In this document: one piece after another, positions 20,101 through 29,645 of the stretch
How the letters are laid out: each line of letters starts with the position of its first letter
Numbering within the stretch: the first letter of the stretch is position 1
Assembly: GCF_005484805.1 (NCBI RefSeq)
Contig: NZ_CP039432.1
Coordinates: 868,001 to 932,000, forward strand
Direction of reading: 5' to 3'
DNA from: Rhodococcus sp. SGAir0479
GTDB lineage: Bacteria; Actinomycetota; Actinomycetes; Mycobacteriales; Mycobacteriaceae
DNA: 64,000 nucleotides
Notes under the pieces: generated by a model
Database searches by the model: none
The model's input: the letters and a program-made list of their open reading frames with translations, nothing else
Told to the model about the DNA's origin: nothing
Position numbers and translations under genes: made by a program

Positions 20101-20740
20101 CGACGAACTCCGGCGTCTGCAGCAGTGCGTACTTCTTCTTCGCGAAGTCGGACAGATCCTGGTACAGGTCACCCAGGAACCGGGTGGACAGCTCGGGATC
20201 GCGGAACGTCCACACCAGCTCCCCGGTGTCGTCGACCTGCCGCCAGAACGACAGCACCTGATGCACCGCGTCGGAGCTCGGCGCGATGATGTTCAGCGCC
20301 GCATGCTCGTCCACCAGCGACTGCGTTGCGGGGAACTTCTGCAGCGCGTCGAAGGACTCCTCAAGCCATTCGCGATAGGAGTGGTTGGTGTCGCTGCGGT
20401 AGAACGCCTGCTCGGCATCGATGGCGCGCTGCCGGAGCATCGGATCGGGGTGGGTGATCCACACGGCGGTGTCGCCGAGCAGTAGATTGTCCTCACAGAA
20501 GCGCACGAACACCGAGGTGAGCAGCCAGCCGACGGCGGCCTGGGTGAGCTGATCCTCGGACCAGTCGGTCCACGACACCGCGGTCCGCTGCTCGGCGACA
20601 GCATTACGGTGCGTCGCGCGCCAGCGCTCCAACTCGGCGGGGTCGGCGGTCAGCTTGGCGCGCATGTCGTCCACCAGCAGCGTCAACTGCGGCTTCAGTG
20701 CATCCTTGAGCGCGGCTCCCGAGATCGTGGCCAACGCCAT
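17162..20740 (-). CDS. pglX: BREX type 2 adenine-specific DNA methyltransferase PglX
   Basis: A 1192-aa class I methyltransferase. The SAM-binding motif DPTCGSGHFLLGAF is near residue 239 and the catalytic NPPYIV near residue 377, identifying an N6-adenine enzyme. Long N- and C-terminal regions are presumed to give target recognition. In BREX, PglX marks host DNA at an asymmetric site and is also needed for exclusion. The ATG at 20740 shares one base with the pglW stop (TGATG), so the pair is coupled. Its central part (about 18.6-19.6 kb) is visibly less GC-rich than its ends; in PglX this is the stretch expected to diversify specificity. The next BREX gene, pglY, is displaced 3.5 kb by the cargo segment. 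Confidence 0.95.
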   Translation of the reverse strand: MALATISGAALKDALKPQLTLLVDDMRAKLTADPAELERWRATHRNAVAEQRTAVSWTDWSEDQLTQAAVGWLLTSVFVRFCEDNLLLGDTAVWITHPDPMLRQRAIDAEQAFYRSDTNHSYREWLEESFDALQKFPATQSLVDEHAALNIIAPSSDAVHQVLSFWRQVDDTGELVWTFRDPELSTRFLGDLYQDLSDFAKKKYALLQTPEFVEEFILDQTLEPALKDRPLEGFKVIDPTCGSGHFLLGAFARLVDRWHREAPGLDLRTRVDNALSSVYGVDLNPFAVAIAKFRLIVAALKASGETTLVNAPKFTLNLANGDSLLHGAEQGGATALDFGDLSFDKDAVVSGFAYSTEDVALLRKILAPGQYDVVVGNPPYIVVGDKALNARYREIYRYCKGTYALTVPFMEKFFYLASKGDRAGWVGQITSNSFMKRGFGAPLIEEFLSRMDLRLVADTSGAYIPGHGTPTVIIAGRNHRAVHTTVRAILGIQGEPGAPDDPSKGKVWRSIVDHVDEPGFEDPWISVEDLNRDLLGKHPWSLSGGGAVETQRAIQDATTSVLNDHIEGPIGRAIRAGSDDAFIRPRLGIRITPSDPFRELILGEEVRDWGARPANLIFYPYRYGTSEIDVQAPPKSLWPYRRTLEERRTFQGNMADAGLKWWAYMQHTSSGYRTPLSICFANIGTHNHFELERGGRIFSSHAPVIKLREGTSEDDHLRLLGTLNSSTACFWLKQNSQSKGNATAASGMPDQPWSWNWEFTGTTLQDFPLPPRDVLERARRLDQLAQQLSAVEPANALTGDGSIHSSINESRRQSASVRGSMVTEQEELDWEVYYNYNLIDERLFLDVGLSPEIHPGERAFEIGLARQLNLGESNTKWFSHRNHGHVQTLEIPTHWPAEYRELVQKRLDTIESNPFIRLLERPEYKRRWAGDSWDVKLQRALKDWLLDRLEDRSLWFTPQSTPQMLSVAELAGRMEKDPEFITALDLWAGKKDAPVTETLVKLLADEAVPYLAAMRYKEAGLRKRAEWERVWDLQRDEDAGLIKATDIPVPPKYTSADFLKSSYWSHRGKLDVPKERFISYPGAGRATDPTPLLGWAGWNHAQQCLALATIYALREQEGTALSELVPVVAGIAEVLPWVKQWHSGVDPTFGIDLADYLAGQLNEKAAAVGVAVPDLGNWRPPKATRGRKAKSQ

Positions 20741-23700
20741 CAGACATGCTCCTTCATCGTGGTCTTCTGCTCTGTGTTCCGACTGGTCAGCAGCGCCTGC
20801 AGACCGAACCGGTCCACCTGCACGAACTGTTCCGGGCTAGTGCGTGTCAGCGCGGTGCCGTCCACACGTGCGCCCGGCCGGCCCCCCGATTCATCGGGCT
20901 GCGGGATTAGCGCCCATACCGCGTGGAGCGGAGGGTTCGTTACGTCCGCCCACCGGACGACGAAGGTGTTGAGCAGTCCGTACGCGGCGAGGGTCGAAAG
21001 ATCGGTCAGAACTACCGGACCCGTTGCCGAATTGACCGCATCTACGACAACCGGGATTGACCGCTCAATAAAGCTCTTCAGGTGCTCACGGTCCGTGGCA
21101 GCACCGGAGTCTGCTGCGAGGATCGCGTCCCACGAAATCCCGTTCATAGTGGCCTGCGAACGCATCTCGCCCAGCAGCACGTCCGTCACATCCACCCGGG
21201 TCGCGCCGAACCGCTCCACCAACGCGTCCGCCACCTGATCCGAGGCGCCCAACGGCACCCCGAGCGCCCGGAACGTGCGCTCTCCAATGCTCGCGTGCAG
21301 CAGCAGCTCGATGTCGGTGCCCGCGCCGGTAGCGACGGCCGGCGAACCGGCGAGCGTGTGTCGGGTGGGGATATGCGAAAGCTGTTGCGGCGCATCCCGG
21401 AACTCGTAGCGTCCCCGCTCGTCACTCCACACCATCCCCGGTACTACGGCGGCGACGAGCGCATCGAGCTCGGGGCGGCGGGGGAGCTTCTTCGCCAGCG
21501 TCGGGAACCGGGCCGCGACACGCGATTCCAGCTCCGCTCGGCCGAACGAGTCCGACGTCGACAGCCCCTGCAGCAGCAGGGCGAGGGCGTCCCGGATCGG
21601 CAGCGCGCGGGCGTGCAACTCGTCGCGCGCCGACAACGTCACCGATCCGGACGACGCCGCGGCGATCCGCAGCAGCACGTACCCGGGGATCTCCACCTGG
21701 TCCGGAGCGACATCGAGCGCTGCCGCGGCGGCCGCCCGCAGCGGACGATCCGTCTCTGCCGGAACAGCCAGAGCCGTGCCCTGCGCTTGCGCGTCCGCGA
21801 CCAGGTCTTCTGCGGCACGCGCCAACGCGGCGGGCAGGGGGCGGAACCGCGGGCTGGTGGCGATCATCGCCACGGTGCCCGTCGACTGGCGTCGCACCAG
21901 CTGCAGACTCGTGTCCTGCTCATCCGAGGCGTCCGTGCCGGGCTCCGGTTCGGGGACCGGCGGGGCGGATGCGAGCACCAGCCGCAGCACACCCAGCGCG
22001 GTCCGCTGGGTGCCCGCCAGTCCGTCGGTGTCCAGTGCGCCCGCCAGTTCGCGGGCCAGTAGCTCGGGAGTGCTTGCGCCACCGAGCGATTCGAGCAGCG
22101 TCAGCCCCTGCTGGTGCAGCAGGTCCACCGTCGCCGCCAGCTGGGGGTTCTTCGCCCACAGGTCCCGCAGCTCGCCGAAGATCTGCGCGATGCGGCCCGG
22201 CGTCACTCCGGCCAGCGGCGCCAACACCTGATACGTCACGAACGGGTCGTCCGGTGCGGCCTCGTGGGTGCCCAGCAGCAGCTCCACCACCTGTCGGCGG
22301 ATCGCCGACGGCTTCGTCGCCGCCGCCCGCGCGAACTCCGTCGCCAGCACCTGCAGCGAGCGGTAGGTGGGTGCGGCCGGCGTTGCCACCTCCACGTCCA
22401 CCGTGGAAGTCGACTGCACGGTCGTCGTCGCGTCGACCTCGATCACCGGGCCGGCAGCCACTGTCTTCGCCGCGAACACCGCCGCCCACGCGGCGCGCAT
22501 CGCGGCCGCCGTGTCGAACCGGTCCCGCACGTTGCGGGCCAAGGCAGTGAGGAAGAAGCTGGCGAGCGCTTCCGCGCGGCTACGCGAGAAGCCACCGAAA
22601 TCCTCCGCCGACACCGCGACATCGTCCGACAGCACCCGCGGGTCGCTCACTCCGTCGCCGTACACCGGGGTGCTCGCGGTCGCCATCTCGTACAGCACCA
22701 CCGCCGCCGAATAGCGTTCGGCCGCCGAATCGTAGGCGCTGCGGATCCCGGTACCCAGGAACGGATCCCGGTACGGGGGAGTGCCGGCATCGAGCTGGTC
22801 CACCGGGGCGCGGGAGAGGGAGAAGTCGAACAGCGCGAGTCGCGCTTTCGCCGAGCGCTTGCCGTCCGGCCGGGACAAGCCGAGGTTCGACGGCTTGATG
22901 TCGCGGTGCGTGATGCCGGCCGCGTCCAGCGCCACCACCGCGTCCAGCAGGCCCAGGCCCCACGTCTTGAGCTGTGCCTCCCCGAGCGGGGTGTAGCGGA
23001 CCACGTCGGCGAGGGTCTGCTCCCCGCAGTTGGTCAACAGCAGCGCCGTGCGGTGCCCGAGGTGCAGCGGACCCTCGATCAGCTCCACTACCCCGGGCAC
23101 CGGCGGCTGCTGCTGCGCCAGCGCCGTCAGCACCTCGGCTTCCTCCTGGAGCCGGGGCGTCGCGGTGTCGTCGAGGCCGACCTTGAGCACCCGCGTCCGC
23201 TCGTCGTGCTCGTGATCGGCGACCAGGATGCCACGGGCCGTCGACCCCGAACCGAGGACCTGCAGCACCTCGAACCGATCGCCCAGCAACGCACCCGTCG
23301 GCGGGTTCAGCGGGTCAACCTCGGGGCTCGCCGACGCGGGGGCCTGCGCGCGGCGGTAGTCGTCCAGGGCGGCCGCGAACTGCTGCGCACCGAACGTCGG
23401 CCGGCCCGTCTTCGTGTCGGTGCCGACGCGCTTGGATACCGACGGGTTCGTGGCCCGCAGCACCAACTCGCGCAGCTGCTCATCGACGAAGCGGCCCGTC
23501 GCCGCCGCCAGATCCAGGCCCTGCTCGAGCCGCAGCCGCTCGAGCAGTGCGGCCCGGTCGCGGGCCGGGTTCTGCCCGCCCGAGAGCAGGAAGTACGCGA
23601 GCGCGCCCAACGAGAACACGTCCAGGGCGATGCGGTCGGAATCCGGTGCCCACCGGTCCTCCGGCGCCTGGTACACCTCGTCCGCGGCGGCCCCGCCGGT

Positions 23701-24903
23701 CGCGGTTACCGCCGTGCCGAGCATCGTCGCCGACCGGGTACCGCCGTCGTGGATGCGTCCCGCCCACGACCAGTCCACCAGCCGCACCTCGACCCGGCCC
23801 GCGTCGAGGCGTTCGGTGTGGATCAGCACCGTCGACGGGCCGAGACCACGATGCGCGACGTGATTGCGGTGCGCATACGCGAGTGCGTCCGCGACCCGCG
23901 TCAGCACCGTCAGCTGCTGCTCGGCGGTGAGGGTGCGCGTCGCCAACGCCAGATCGAGCGGCTCGTAGCCGGGGGTCTCCGGATAGACGAGGACGGTGTT
24001 ACCGTCGTCGTCCTGCACCAGATCCCGGGGCGCGACGATCGACTCGTGCCGCAGGGACGACAACAGCGTGTACTCGCGCTGCATCTTCCGGTGCGCGGCC
24101 GCACGCGCGTGCGTCGGGGTACCCGGCCGACAGGAGACGATGCGGGCCCGGGCCTGCTCGTCGGTGCCCTTGTGCTTGGCCGGCCACTCCTGCCAGTCGT
24201 CGCCCGACGCGATCGGCGCGCCGGAGATCGTCCACGAACCGGCCACTCGTTCGGTACGGCGCGCGACGCCGAGATTCTTCAGTGCCAGCGCGACGATGAC
24301 ACTGAGATCCTCGTCGACCCGGCGGCCCTCCGTCGGGGGCTCGAGGATCCGGGTGGAGATGCCGGGCAGGTTTGAGCGGGCCTCGTCGCCGTCGAGTCCG
24401 AACAGACCGGACTTGGCCAACTCCGGCATGTCGACGGTGAACCCCTCGGCGTGGAGGAACACCGATTCCTGCACGAACGGCAGCGCCCGGCGCACCTTCT
24501 CCGGGTTGAGCCCGTGCTCGATCGCGACCTTGCGGGCCTCCTCCTCGATCCGGGTCGCCAGCCGCTGCGCCTTGCGGCGGGTGAGCAGCAGCGGGGACCG
24601 CTGGGTACGGACCTTCCCACTCGGCAGCTGCCGGACCCAGTTGGTCTCGGTGCCGCCGAGCCGGCCCTGGAAGTGTTTGAGTTCGATCAGGTGCAGGCGG
24701 CGCCGGCCCAGGACCAGCGCATCGACCTCGTGCCACAGGCCGTGGTTGTCCATGAACTCGAAGTTCGTCCACGCCCGGTACGGGGAGGCGTCCGGCACGA
24801 CGTCGCGGAGGAAGCTCAGGCCCTCGGTCTCGTGGGCGAACGCCGACTTCGACACCTCGATCCACCGGTCACTGCGCCCGGCCATCTCACCGCGTTGTGC
24901 CAC
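20740..24903 (-). CDS. pglW: BREX type 2 NERD/serine-threonine kinase PglW
   Basis: A 1387-aa protein, first gene of the BREX operon. The N-terminus is a NERD nuclease-related domain (DALVLGRRRLHLIELKHF, residues about 62-80). It is followed by two protein-kinase-like domains. The first, near residue 348, has HRGLGPST where HRDxKxxN is expected and DWS for DFG, so it looks catalytically dead. The second, near residue 668, has HRDIKPSN and DFS and looks competent. The C-terminal half contains helical BREX-specific regions. GTG at 24903 is used here; an ATG at 24885 is an alternative. Known PglW proteins autophosphorylate, and a regulatory or sensing role is inferred. The stop overlaps pglX. 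Confidence 0.95.
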   Translation of the reverse strand: MAQRGEMAGRSDRWIEVSKSAFAHETEGLSFLRDVVPDASPYRAWTNFEFMDNHGLWHEVDALVLGRRRLHLIELKHFQGRLGGTETNWVRQLPSGKVRTQRSPLLLTRRKAQRLATRIEEEARKVAIEHGLNPEKVRRALPFVQESVFLHAEGFTVDMPELAKSGLFGLDGDEARSNLPGISTRILEPPTEGRRVDEDLSVIVALALKNLGVARRTERVAGSWTISGAPIASGDDWQEWPAKHKGTDEQARARIVSCRPGTPTHARAAAHRKMQREYTLLSSLRHESIVAPRDLVQDDDGNTVLVYPETPGYEPLDLALATRTLTAEQQLTVLTRVADALAYAHRNHVAHRGLGPSTVLIHTERLDAGRVEVRLVDWSWAGRIHDGGTRSATMLGTAVTATGGAAADEVYQAPEDRWAPDSDRIALDVFSLGALAYFLLSGGQNPARDRAALLERLRLEQGLDLAAATGRFVDEQLRELVLRATNPSVSKRVGTDTKTGRPTFGAQQFAAALDDYRRAQAPASASPEVDPLNPPTGALLGDRFEVLQVLGSGSTARGILVADHEHDERTRVLKVGLDDTATPRLQEEAEVLTALAQQQPPVPGVVELIEGPLHLGHRTALLLTNCGEQTLADVVRYTPLGEAQLKTWGLGLLDAVVALDAAGITHRDIKPSNLGLSRPDGKRSAKARLALFDFSLSRAPVDQLDAGTPPYRDPFLGTGIRSAYDSAAERYSAAVVLYEMATASTPVYGDGVSDPRVLSDDVAVSAEDFGGFSRSRAEALASFFLTALARNVRDRFDTAAAMRAAWAAVFAAKTVAAGPVIEVDATTTVQSTSTVDVEVATPAAPTYRSLQVLATEFARAAATKPSAIRRQVVELLLGTHEAAPDDPFVTYQVLAPLAGVTPGRIAQIFGELRDLWAKNPQLAATVDLLHQQGLTLLESLGGASTPELLARELAGALDTDGLAGTQRTALGVLRLVLASAPPVPEPEPGTDASDEQDTSLQLVRRQSTGTVAMIATSPRFRPLPAALARAAEDLVADAQAQGTALAVPAETDRPLRAAAAAALDVAPDQVEIPGYVLLRIAAASSGSVTLSARDELHARALPIRDALALLLQGLSTSDSFGRAELESRVAARFPTLAKKLPRRPELDALVAAVVPGMVWSDERGRYEFRDAPQQLSHIPTRHTLAGSPAVATGAGTDIELLLHASIGERTFRALGVPLGASDQVADALVERFGATRVDVTDVLLGEMRSQATMNGISWDAILAADSGAATDREHLKSFIERSIPVVVDAVNSATGPVVLTDLSTLAAYGLLNTFVVRWADVTNPPLHAVWALIPQPDESGGRPGARVDGTALTRTSPEQFVQVDRFGLQALLTSRNTEQKTTMKEHV

Positions 24904-25063
24904 GTCACCGCCCCGTTGTCGATCTGGATCCCCCGCGGCCGACGGCGGTCGCGTTCACGTCGCCAGACTCTATCAATTCGGTCAGCCGCAAAGGTCCGGG
25001 CACGCGAGTCGCCCGGGTGGTGCCACCCACCCGGGCGGCTCGGTAGCCCACAGGCCAGGGCCC

Positions 25064-28036
25064 CTACGCGTCGACCGCAACCTGGTCTGCGCGGTCGGGA
25101 GCGATGACCGTGTACTGGATGAGGTCGCGCTTACTGCGCACGGACCGGTCGGGGACACGCAGCGAGAGCATTCCGACGATGTCCTCACGAGCCACCTGCA
25201 TCTTCTCGTCGTCGTCGGCCACATCGGCCACGAGCGAGATGACGACGACGCCGCGCTTGTCGCTCTTGCCGAGCGGCGCCACATCCTTCCCCTCCGGGAT
25301 CGCCTCCGCCGCGAGAATGTTCCTCTTGCTCTCGCCGGTGAAGTCGATACGGGGCGCGGCGCGGCGTGCGCGCTTGAAGATCGGGGCATCGACTCCGAGC
25401 TCCTGGATGTGGAGCATGCGGCCGGGAGTATGGCGCTGCGGCCATACGATCGCCCAATCCTCGATCCGCGATTTCTCCGTTGCCGTGGCGATGAAGGCTC
25501 GGAGAGGTTTGATAACGCTCTGGTAGTCGTCGTGCCAGGTCAACTGGTCGAAATATGTTAGGAATTCGGATGCCGAGATGCTGCCGACTCGGGCCGGCTG
25601 CGTCCGGCTTGTTCCGTTGTCGGTGTACGGAAGCACGGTCTCCTGCGTTGCTCGTGCCAGCAGCGGGATGATCACCTTGTTCAGGTTCGCCTGATTCGCG
25701 GCCTTTTCTGCCCGCGCAGGAATGGACGACAGCTGGTGGAAGGTTCCAACCGAAGCGCGCGAGGTAACCACGGCATTGAACATCTTGTTGCGCGCGGTGG
25801 GCTTCAACCACGGCAGGTGCTGGCTGACGAGCGGCGGGATCTGCCGCGGCTCGACGATGGGCTTGCCATCTTCGTCGAGCCCCGCGTACTTCCCGAGTTC
25901 CTCGCGGAAGGCCTCTTCGTCCAGCAGTAGCGCCTCGAACGCCTCGTACAGATCCGCTCGGTCGTCACGCCGGATGTAGAGACGCACGAGGTCGCGGTAG
26001 CCCTCGCGGAAGCCGAACCACCGGCCCGCCTGCATCAGGGTGTCGGCCTGACCGGCCTTGCGGCGGAAGTAGGAGACGGTGAGCCCCTCGACGGTGAATC
26101 CGCGGCTCAGCTTGGTGCCGCCGACCAGGATGCGCCACACTTTGCCGGCGTCGAAGTCGAGGGCTTGCTGCTGGTCCTGAACATTCTTGTCCGAGTTGAC
26201 GATGAGAACCGGGTCGTTGCCTCCGCTCGTCATCTCCGCGTACGCCGTCGCGACGAAAGGCTTGACCTCGTCGAAGCTTGCAGGGACGGCGCCGTCGGCG
26301 CGACCCCGCATCACGGGGAGGAAATCCTTGTCGAACAGTCCGCGCAGCCGGGTGAGTCCCTCGCCCGATGTGAACTTGCCGGTGTTCCACAGCGACCGGA
26401 CGAGTACGGCAGCTTCGTAGTGGGCGACGTTACCGGTCTCCTCGTGGACGAGCATCGTGTGGTGACGGTAGACCTTCTTGCCGGCCTTCGCTCCAGTGGT
26501 CGCGTGCTTGGCCTCGCGGTACTTCTTGATCGCTCCACTGAGGACCCAGGCGTCGAGTGCCTCACGCAGCTCAGCCTTGCGTCGGTCCTGGTCGGAGTCG
26601 GGATCGCCTTCGAGGCGGCGCACGTGGGCCAGTTCGTTCGACGTAGCGACGGACTTCTCGACGTTCTCCCAGTCAGCATCGACGTCGTGGAACTTCTGAA
26701 CTCCCATGTAGTCGCTGGGTGGATCGAGCGAGAGCACGAAGTCCGAGGGGAAGAGGTCGCTCTCGTCATCGGGGTCGATGAAGACGTTCGCGAAGGGCGT
26801 TGCTGTGTACCCTACGTACTGCGCGCGGGGGACGATGCTGATCATCTCGGTGATGAGCTTGTTGATCGTTGTGCGTGCCTTGGACTTCTTCGGGTCCTTG
26901 GTGTTGACCGAGGCCAGATCGGACTCGTCGTCGATGATCAGCGCCGGCAGTTCGCTCAGCATCGACTGGAGCGGCTTGAGGTCCTTGATGAGCTTCTTTA
27001 GGGGTGCCGAATTCTTCTTCACCACAACGACGTAGGCGTCGGTGTGGAAGAGATTCTCCGGGGCATTGAGCGGTTTTGTCTTGTTGTGCCGTTCGTAGCG
27101 CAGCTGCGACATCCCCTGGGGCAGGCTTTTGTAGTCGGAGCGGTGGGTGGTGACCCGCCGGATGCGGGCGACACCGGGCTGGTCGAGCGCGGTATCGGTG
27201 TGCCGCACGAACCGGTTCGCAAGCCAATCCTCGTCCTGCTGGTAGTCGAGCCCCTTCGCGACCTCGGGGTCGTTCGGATTCTGTCCAGCGAGTACATTCT
27301 CGACACCCATGAGCTCCATGTCGATCCGCCGCTGGGTTTGGGCGCGAAGGATTTCGATGGTGCCCGTCATAACGACGACGAGCCGGTACCCCGCGTCGAT
27401 TGCCTTAGCGATGACGCCGGTGAAGTTGGCGGTCTTGCCGCTCTGGACGTAGCCGACCACGAGACCCTTCGTCTGCTTGATCTCGGTGCGCGTCGGGTCG
27501 GTGAGACGCTCAATGATCGAGTTCGTGCTCCGGTCCAGATCCGTGATGGACTGGGATTCCCACCCCTTCACCTCGGCGAGGTAGTTTTCGTAGTTAGTCC
27601 AATAGAGGTTGCTTCGTCGCGGGCGAGCCTCCTCGTACCACGGTTCGAACTCTCGTGAAATAACGATAGTGCCGTCCCGATGGACCGGGACGACTGTACG
27701 TAGGAACTCCTCGAATGCTGTCGACAACCCGAGAGCGGAAACGACGGCCTTCCGGCGGGCAATCGTTCCCCTTCCAGTCTCCGTCCCGTCAGGTCCCGCC
27801 AACGTGAATTCGGAGCTGGCATCCCATTTCGCGAACGCCAGCCGCAGAGCGATCAGTGAATTGCTGTCGGTCGGGGCTTGCTCGAGGAAACGGACGAGGT
27901 CGGCCTCCGTAGCGTCCACACCCGAGAAGGCTTGCAGTGCAGGCAAAAGCGGCCGGGGCTTCTGATTGGCGAACCCTTGAAGAAGGTTGCGAAGCGCGTT
28001 GGCGAGATCCTGGTCGGTGGGAAGCGTTGTTGTCAT
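25064..28036 (-). CDS. Z1-domain superfamily 2 ATPase
   Basis: A 990-aa protein. Walker A GYVQSGKTANFTGVIA is near residue 195, the acidic motif ALIIDDESDLA near residue 367, and YVGYTATPFANVF near residue 412. Together they define the Z1 family, a helicase-like ATPase known from restriction-type operons that also encode a GHKL ATPase, a Dcm methylase, a Vsr nuclease, a PD-(D/E)XK protein and AIPR. Here only the GHKL partner is present, 88 bp upstream on the same strand. ATG at 28036 is preceded by GGAG. It ends 160 bp before pglW, so readthrough into BREX is possible. A DNA-translocating defense role is inferred. Confidence 0.9.
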   Translation of the reverse strand: MTTTLPTDQDLANALRNLLQGFANQKPRPLLPALQAFSGVDATEADLVRFLEQAPTDSNSLIALRLAFAKWDASSEFTLAGPDGTETGRGTIARRKAVVSALGLSTAFEEFLRTVVPVHRDGTIVISREFEPWYEEARPRRSNLYWTNYENYLAEVKGWESQSITDLDRSTNSIIERLTDPTRTEIKQTKGLVVGYVQSGKTANFTGVIAKAIDAGYRLVVVMTGTIEILRAQTQRRIDMELMGVENVLAGQNPNDPEVAKGLDYQQDEDWLANRFVRHTDTALDQPGVARIRRVTTHRSDYKSLPQGMSQLRYERHNKTKPLNAPENLFHTDAYVVVVKKNSAPLKKLIKDLKPLQSMLSELPALIIDDESDLASVNTKDPKKSKARTTINKLITEMISIVPRAQYVGYTATPFANVFIDPDDESDLFPSDFVLSLDPPSDYMGVQKFHDVDADWENVEKSVATSNELAHVRRLEGDPDSDQDRRKAELREALDAWVLSGAIKKYREAKHATTGAKAGKKVYRHHTMLVHEETGNVAHYEAAVLVRSLWNTGKFTSGEGLTRLRGLFDKDFLPVMRGRADGAVPASFDEVKPFVATAYAEMTSGGNDPVLIVNSDKNVQDQQQALDFDAGKVWRILVGGTKLSRGFTVEGLTVSYFRRKAGQADTLMQAGRWFGFREGYRDLVRLYIRRDDRADLYEAFEALLLDEEAFREELGKYAGLDEDGKPIVEPRQIPPLVSQHLPWLKPTARNKMFNAVVTSRASVGTFHQLSSIPARAEKAANQANLNKVIIPLLARATQETVLPYTDNGTSRTQPARVGSISASEFLTYFDQLTWHDDYQSVIKPLRAFIATATEKSRIEDWAIVWPQRHTPGRMLHIQELGVDAPIFKRARRAAPRIDFTGESKRNILAAEAIPEGKDVAPLGKSDKRGVVVISLVADVADDDEKMQVAREDIVGMLSLRVPDRSVRSKRDLIQYTVIAPDRADQVAVDA

Positions 28037-28124
28037 TCGTTCTCCTGGGGCCGGCGTGAAGATGGGACGGGTTCGGACGCCGCCGGCGTCCTATGACGAT
28101 TTCCAGCAGCGCACCACGAGGGAT

Positions 28125-29645
28125 CTATTCGCTGTTTCCGCGCATCGCTTCCTCCAACTCGACCGCGGCGCCGAGAACCGCGCGCCAGAGTGCGATGTTG
28201 TCCTTGTCCTTGGGACCGAGATGTGCGCCTTCGAAGACATGGTGAGTGAGTAGGAACAGCAGAGACTTGACCAGCGGTGCGTCGTTAAGGCTGCCGCCAC
28301 TCGGCGCGAAGAGTTGCCGGTAGCGTTGGTTGAGCCACAGCACCTTGCCGCCGAAGTCGACGTCGATGAACTCGCCCTTCGGCAAACGCTTCCACTGGAT
28401 TTTGAGAGTCTCGCCCCGCTTCAGGGGAAGCTCGCTCTTGACGACACTGCGAATCCCGGGAGCGAATCCGCGATCCGGGGTGATGACCGGCTGTCGTCTG
28501 CTCTTCCGTCGATTGCCTTCGACATACGTGGATTCGGCGTCGGCAAGGAAAGCGTCGAAGGTCGTACCATCAGCTGCTACGGCACTGGCAAGGGCATCCT
28601 TGAACGCAGGTTCGAAGCGCAGACCGGACTTCTCCGGGTTCATCGTCAGGAACGGGCCGATGGCGTCCGCGTCATCGAGAACGACGCGCGCGAGCTGGCG
28701 CTTGGTGGAACGGTTCGCGACGTCGGACCAACCACCCACCTGCAGCAGCCGATCGGCACGGTAAACGTAGAAGCCTTGGAACGCTTCCCCTGACGTGCCG
28801 AAGATCCGGAAGCCTGGGATGTCCGTTTTAGGCGGCCAGATATGGCAGGTGAGCTCGAACGACGGGGCGCCGGACTTGGCGCTGGACTTGGCCACGATCT
28901 TCTTGGGATAGCCCGGACGCCCAGTCTGCGCATACCCGAAGGGGTCGATCGACTTCACCGGCGTACTGATGCCCTCGTCGGCGTACTTCGCTTCATCGAC
29001 GAGGATGTCGATAGTCAGGGCGTTCTTCTCGATCAAGCGGTGGAAGGTCACACCCAGATGGGAGCGCAGCTCGCGCTCGGCATTCGCCATCCACGTGCGC
29101 GCCTCGTCGGTGTTCGCCCCACGATACGTGGCGCGTATGGACGTCCATACGATTGTGGTGCCAAATGTCGAACCCACCACCTTCTTGCGTCGTTGCCGCG
29201 CCGACGTCGCAGCTCTCACCGACAGGCGCTCGCACGAGAAGTCCTTCGAGAAATCGGCTCGCCGAATGCGGCGACCCACGGGTGTCTCGCCGGCCATCGA
29301 CGACCAGACCGTCAGAACGTCGCTGTGGCTGAACGATGCAGCCTTCATTCCGACCCCGAAGTGACCGAGGTCGTTGGCGCCGTACTCGCGTCGGTGGCCG
29401 AGCGTCATCGCCTTGTCGATGATGCTCTCGTCCATTCCTTTCCCGTTGTCGACCACCTCTACCTGGACCAGGGCGTCATCGGCGGTGAGTAGACGAATCG
29501 AGATGCGATCAGCCGAGGCATCGAGAGAGTTGTCGACTAGATCGGCAATAGCCGTCACGAGGGTGTGCTGAGCGCCGAGACTGTCGACAAGCCCGGCCGC
29601 TGGCTTGAGCTTGATGGTGTCGACGACGTCGTTGTCAGTGGCCAC
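28125..29645 (-). CDS. GHKL (Hsp90/MutL/MORC-type) ATPase
   Basis: A 506-aa protein. ADLVDNSLDA (N box, residues about 35-44), VVDNGKGMDE (near 66) and DLGHFGVGMKAAS (near 94) form the GHKL ATP-binding fold. The rest contains a second-domain-like region and a C-terminal helical part. GTG at 29645 follows GAGGAGG at 5 bases. MORC/MutL-like ATPases of this type are typically paired with Z1 proteins in restriction-like operons, and that pairing is seen here. It probably works as an ATP-driven clamp that activates the Z1 partner on DNA. No methylase, Vsr or nuclease gene of the full operon is present nearby. Confidence 0.9.
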   Translation of the reverse strand: MATDNDVVDTIKLKPAAGLVDSLGAQHTLVTAIADLVDNSLDASADRISIRLLTADDALVQVEVVDNGKGMDESIIDKAMTLGHRREYGANDLGHFGVGMKAASFSHSDVLTVWSSMAGETPVGRRIRRADFSKDFSCERLSVRAATSARQRRKKVVGSTFGTTIVWTSIRATYRGANTDEARTWMANAERELRSHLGVTFHRLIEKNALTIDILVDEAKYADEGISTPVKSIDPFGYAQTGRPGYPKKIVAKSSAKSGAPSFELTCHIWPPKTDIPGFRIFGTSGEAFQGFYVYRADRLLQVGGWSDVANRSTKRQLARVVLDDADAIGPFLTMNPEKSGLRFEPAFKDALASAVAADGTTFDAFLADAESTYVEGNRRKSRRQPVITPDRGFAPGIRSVVKSELPLKRGETLKIQWKRLPKGEFIDVDFGGKVLWLNQRYRQLFAPSGGSLNDAPLVKSLLFLLTHHVFEGAHLGPKDKDNIALWRAVLGAAVELEEAMRGNSE

